Shown here: piece after piece, positions 57,791 to 58,156 of the stretch
Numbering within the stretch: position 1 is the stretch's first letter
Layout of the letters: each line of letters starts with the position of its first letter
From: Lysobacterales bacterium
GTDB taxonomy: Bacteria > Pseudomonadota > Gammaproteobacteria > Xanthomonadales > SZUA-5
DNA: 58,156 nucleotides
Reading direction: 5' to 3'
NCBI GenBank assembly: GCA_022844165.1
Contig: JALHMH010000031.1
Location: forward strand, 1 to 58,156
Notes under the pieces: generated by a model
Told to the model about the DNA's origin: nothing
Database searches by the model: none
What the model saw: only the letters and a program-made list of their open reading frames with translations
Translations under genes and position numbers: made by a program

Positions 57791-58034
57791 TGTCCAACTC
57801 CAGCGAGAACTGAGGATTGTCATTGCGCGCACGCGAAAAGCTGTCTCGACTTGAGAGGATTGTCGATAAATGGATTGCTTTCCCAGTCATTAGCGGTAGC
57901 GCAAAATCCGGAGCCAACCAATTAGATAGCCTAAACCGGCGACCTTCTAGACCTTTTGTGAACAGATCAAAAACTTCTGCTTGGAGAGGGACGAGCGCCC
58001 CCAAGTACAATGCCTGCGCCACTGCGGCCTGCAT
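57774..58034 (-). CDS. Small protein, middle gene of the minus-strand operon
   Basis: An 86-residue ORF starting MQAAVAQALYLGALVPLQAE, with no signal or clear motif and an acidic tail (LELDNDAKD). The frame is open further upstream to the window edge, but that part overlaps the end of another gene, so ATG at 58034 is preferred. It overlaps the downstream gene by 17 bases and follows the partial gene by 37 bases. Small middle genes occur in several multi-component defence operons, but no family match can be claimed. Confidence 0.45.
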   Translation of the reverse strand: MQAAVAQALYLGALVPLQAEVFDLFTKGLEGRRFRLSNWLAPDFALPLMTGKAIHLSTILSSRDSFSRARNDNPQFSLELDNDAKD

Positions 58035-58071
58035 GCTGCGGAATGTGTCAACCTTTTTCCAACGTTTTTCG

Positions 58072-58156
58072 TCAATTATTAAGATGAACAATCGGGATGT
58101 CAGATGGCTCGGTTGGTGGTGGTTGAGAAGCAAAGCTGCCGCTGGCCTCGATGAGC
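58072..58156 (-). CDS. C-terminal end of an unknown gene (partial, runs off the window)
   Basis: Minus-strand frame from the window edge to TGA at 58074-58072, encoding a proline-containing tail (LIEASGSFASQPPPTEPSD, ending VHLNN). It is the natural first member of the overlapping operon. Too short to assign a function. Confidence 0.4.
   Translation of the reverse strand, partial: LIEASGSFASQPPPTEPSDIPIVHLNN

Overview
The window looks like a chromosomal segment of a high-GC gammaproteobacterium, most likely Lysobacterales/Xanthomonadales (inference). Supporting blocks are lptD-surA-pdxA-rsmA, alaS-(PH-domain gene)-csrA-tRNA-Ser, a Gly-Cys-Leu tRNA cluster, a tandem glycine riboswitch before gcvP and a TPP riboswitch before thiC. 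No rRNA, CRISPR array, complete prophage or intact insertion sequence was seen.

Layout. (1) 1-6.2 kb is an accessory cluster: a phage-tail-collar (MdpB-like) protein, two SAM methyltransferases, a Tat-exported protein, a GNAT acetyltransferase, a DUF6916-like protein, two tandem paralogues of an unrecognised 176-178 aa family, and a GT4 glycosyltransferase. (2) 6.2-8.9 kb, minus strand, reads as the wreck of a diversity-generating retroelement (DGR): a reverse-transcriptase C-terminus without its catalytic part, an Asn-codon-rich template-repeat-like segment, an FGE-sulfatase target gene missing its middle and its variable end, and a DUF4062 gene. (3) 9-14.2 kb has a hydrolase, a small exported protein, two copies of a roughly 160 bp palindromic element, and the glycine riboswitch with gcvP. 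One palindromic copy lies between riboswitch and gene. (4) 14.3-20 kb holds carB (no carA nearby), an FNR-type oxygen sensor with all four cluster cysteines, mobA and a tandem universal stress protein. (5) 20-26.5 kb holds the envelope operon lptD-surA-pdxA-rsmA, followed by a DUF1778/GNAT toxin-antitoxin pair where apaG-apaH often sits. (6) 26.5-37.3 kb is mostly housekeeping: repeats and terminators around tRNA-Ser(GCT), csrA, a frameshifted PH-domain gene, alaS, putP, thiC, three tRNAs, aqpZ, a GPP34-family gene and a membrane protein.

(7) 37.3-56.5 kb is the most unusual part. A di-heme oxidoreductase gene and a 9.4 kb surface-protein gene meet head to head, and both lack their 5' ends. 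The giant gene (carboxypeptidase-regulatory-like domain, long beta-propeller-like region, CARDB-type repeats, choice-of-anchor A domain) overlaps by ATGA an 8 kb RHS gene. A single in-frame TAG splits the RHS gene before its last third, which carries the RHS core end, a candidate PD-(D/E)XK nuclease toxin tip and an overlapping candidate immunity gene. (8) From about 55.8 kb the DNA becomes visibly AT-richer. The window ends in a minus-strand, tightly overlapping gene set of unknown function that resembles accessory or defence-island DNA.

The best candidates for something undescribed are the tail-collar/paralogue/modification cluster, the coupled giant-protein/RHS locus and the terminal unknown operon. 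The DGR is a recognisable system in decay.
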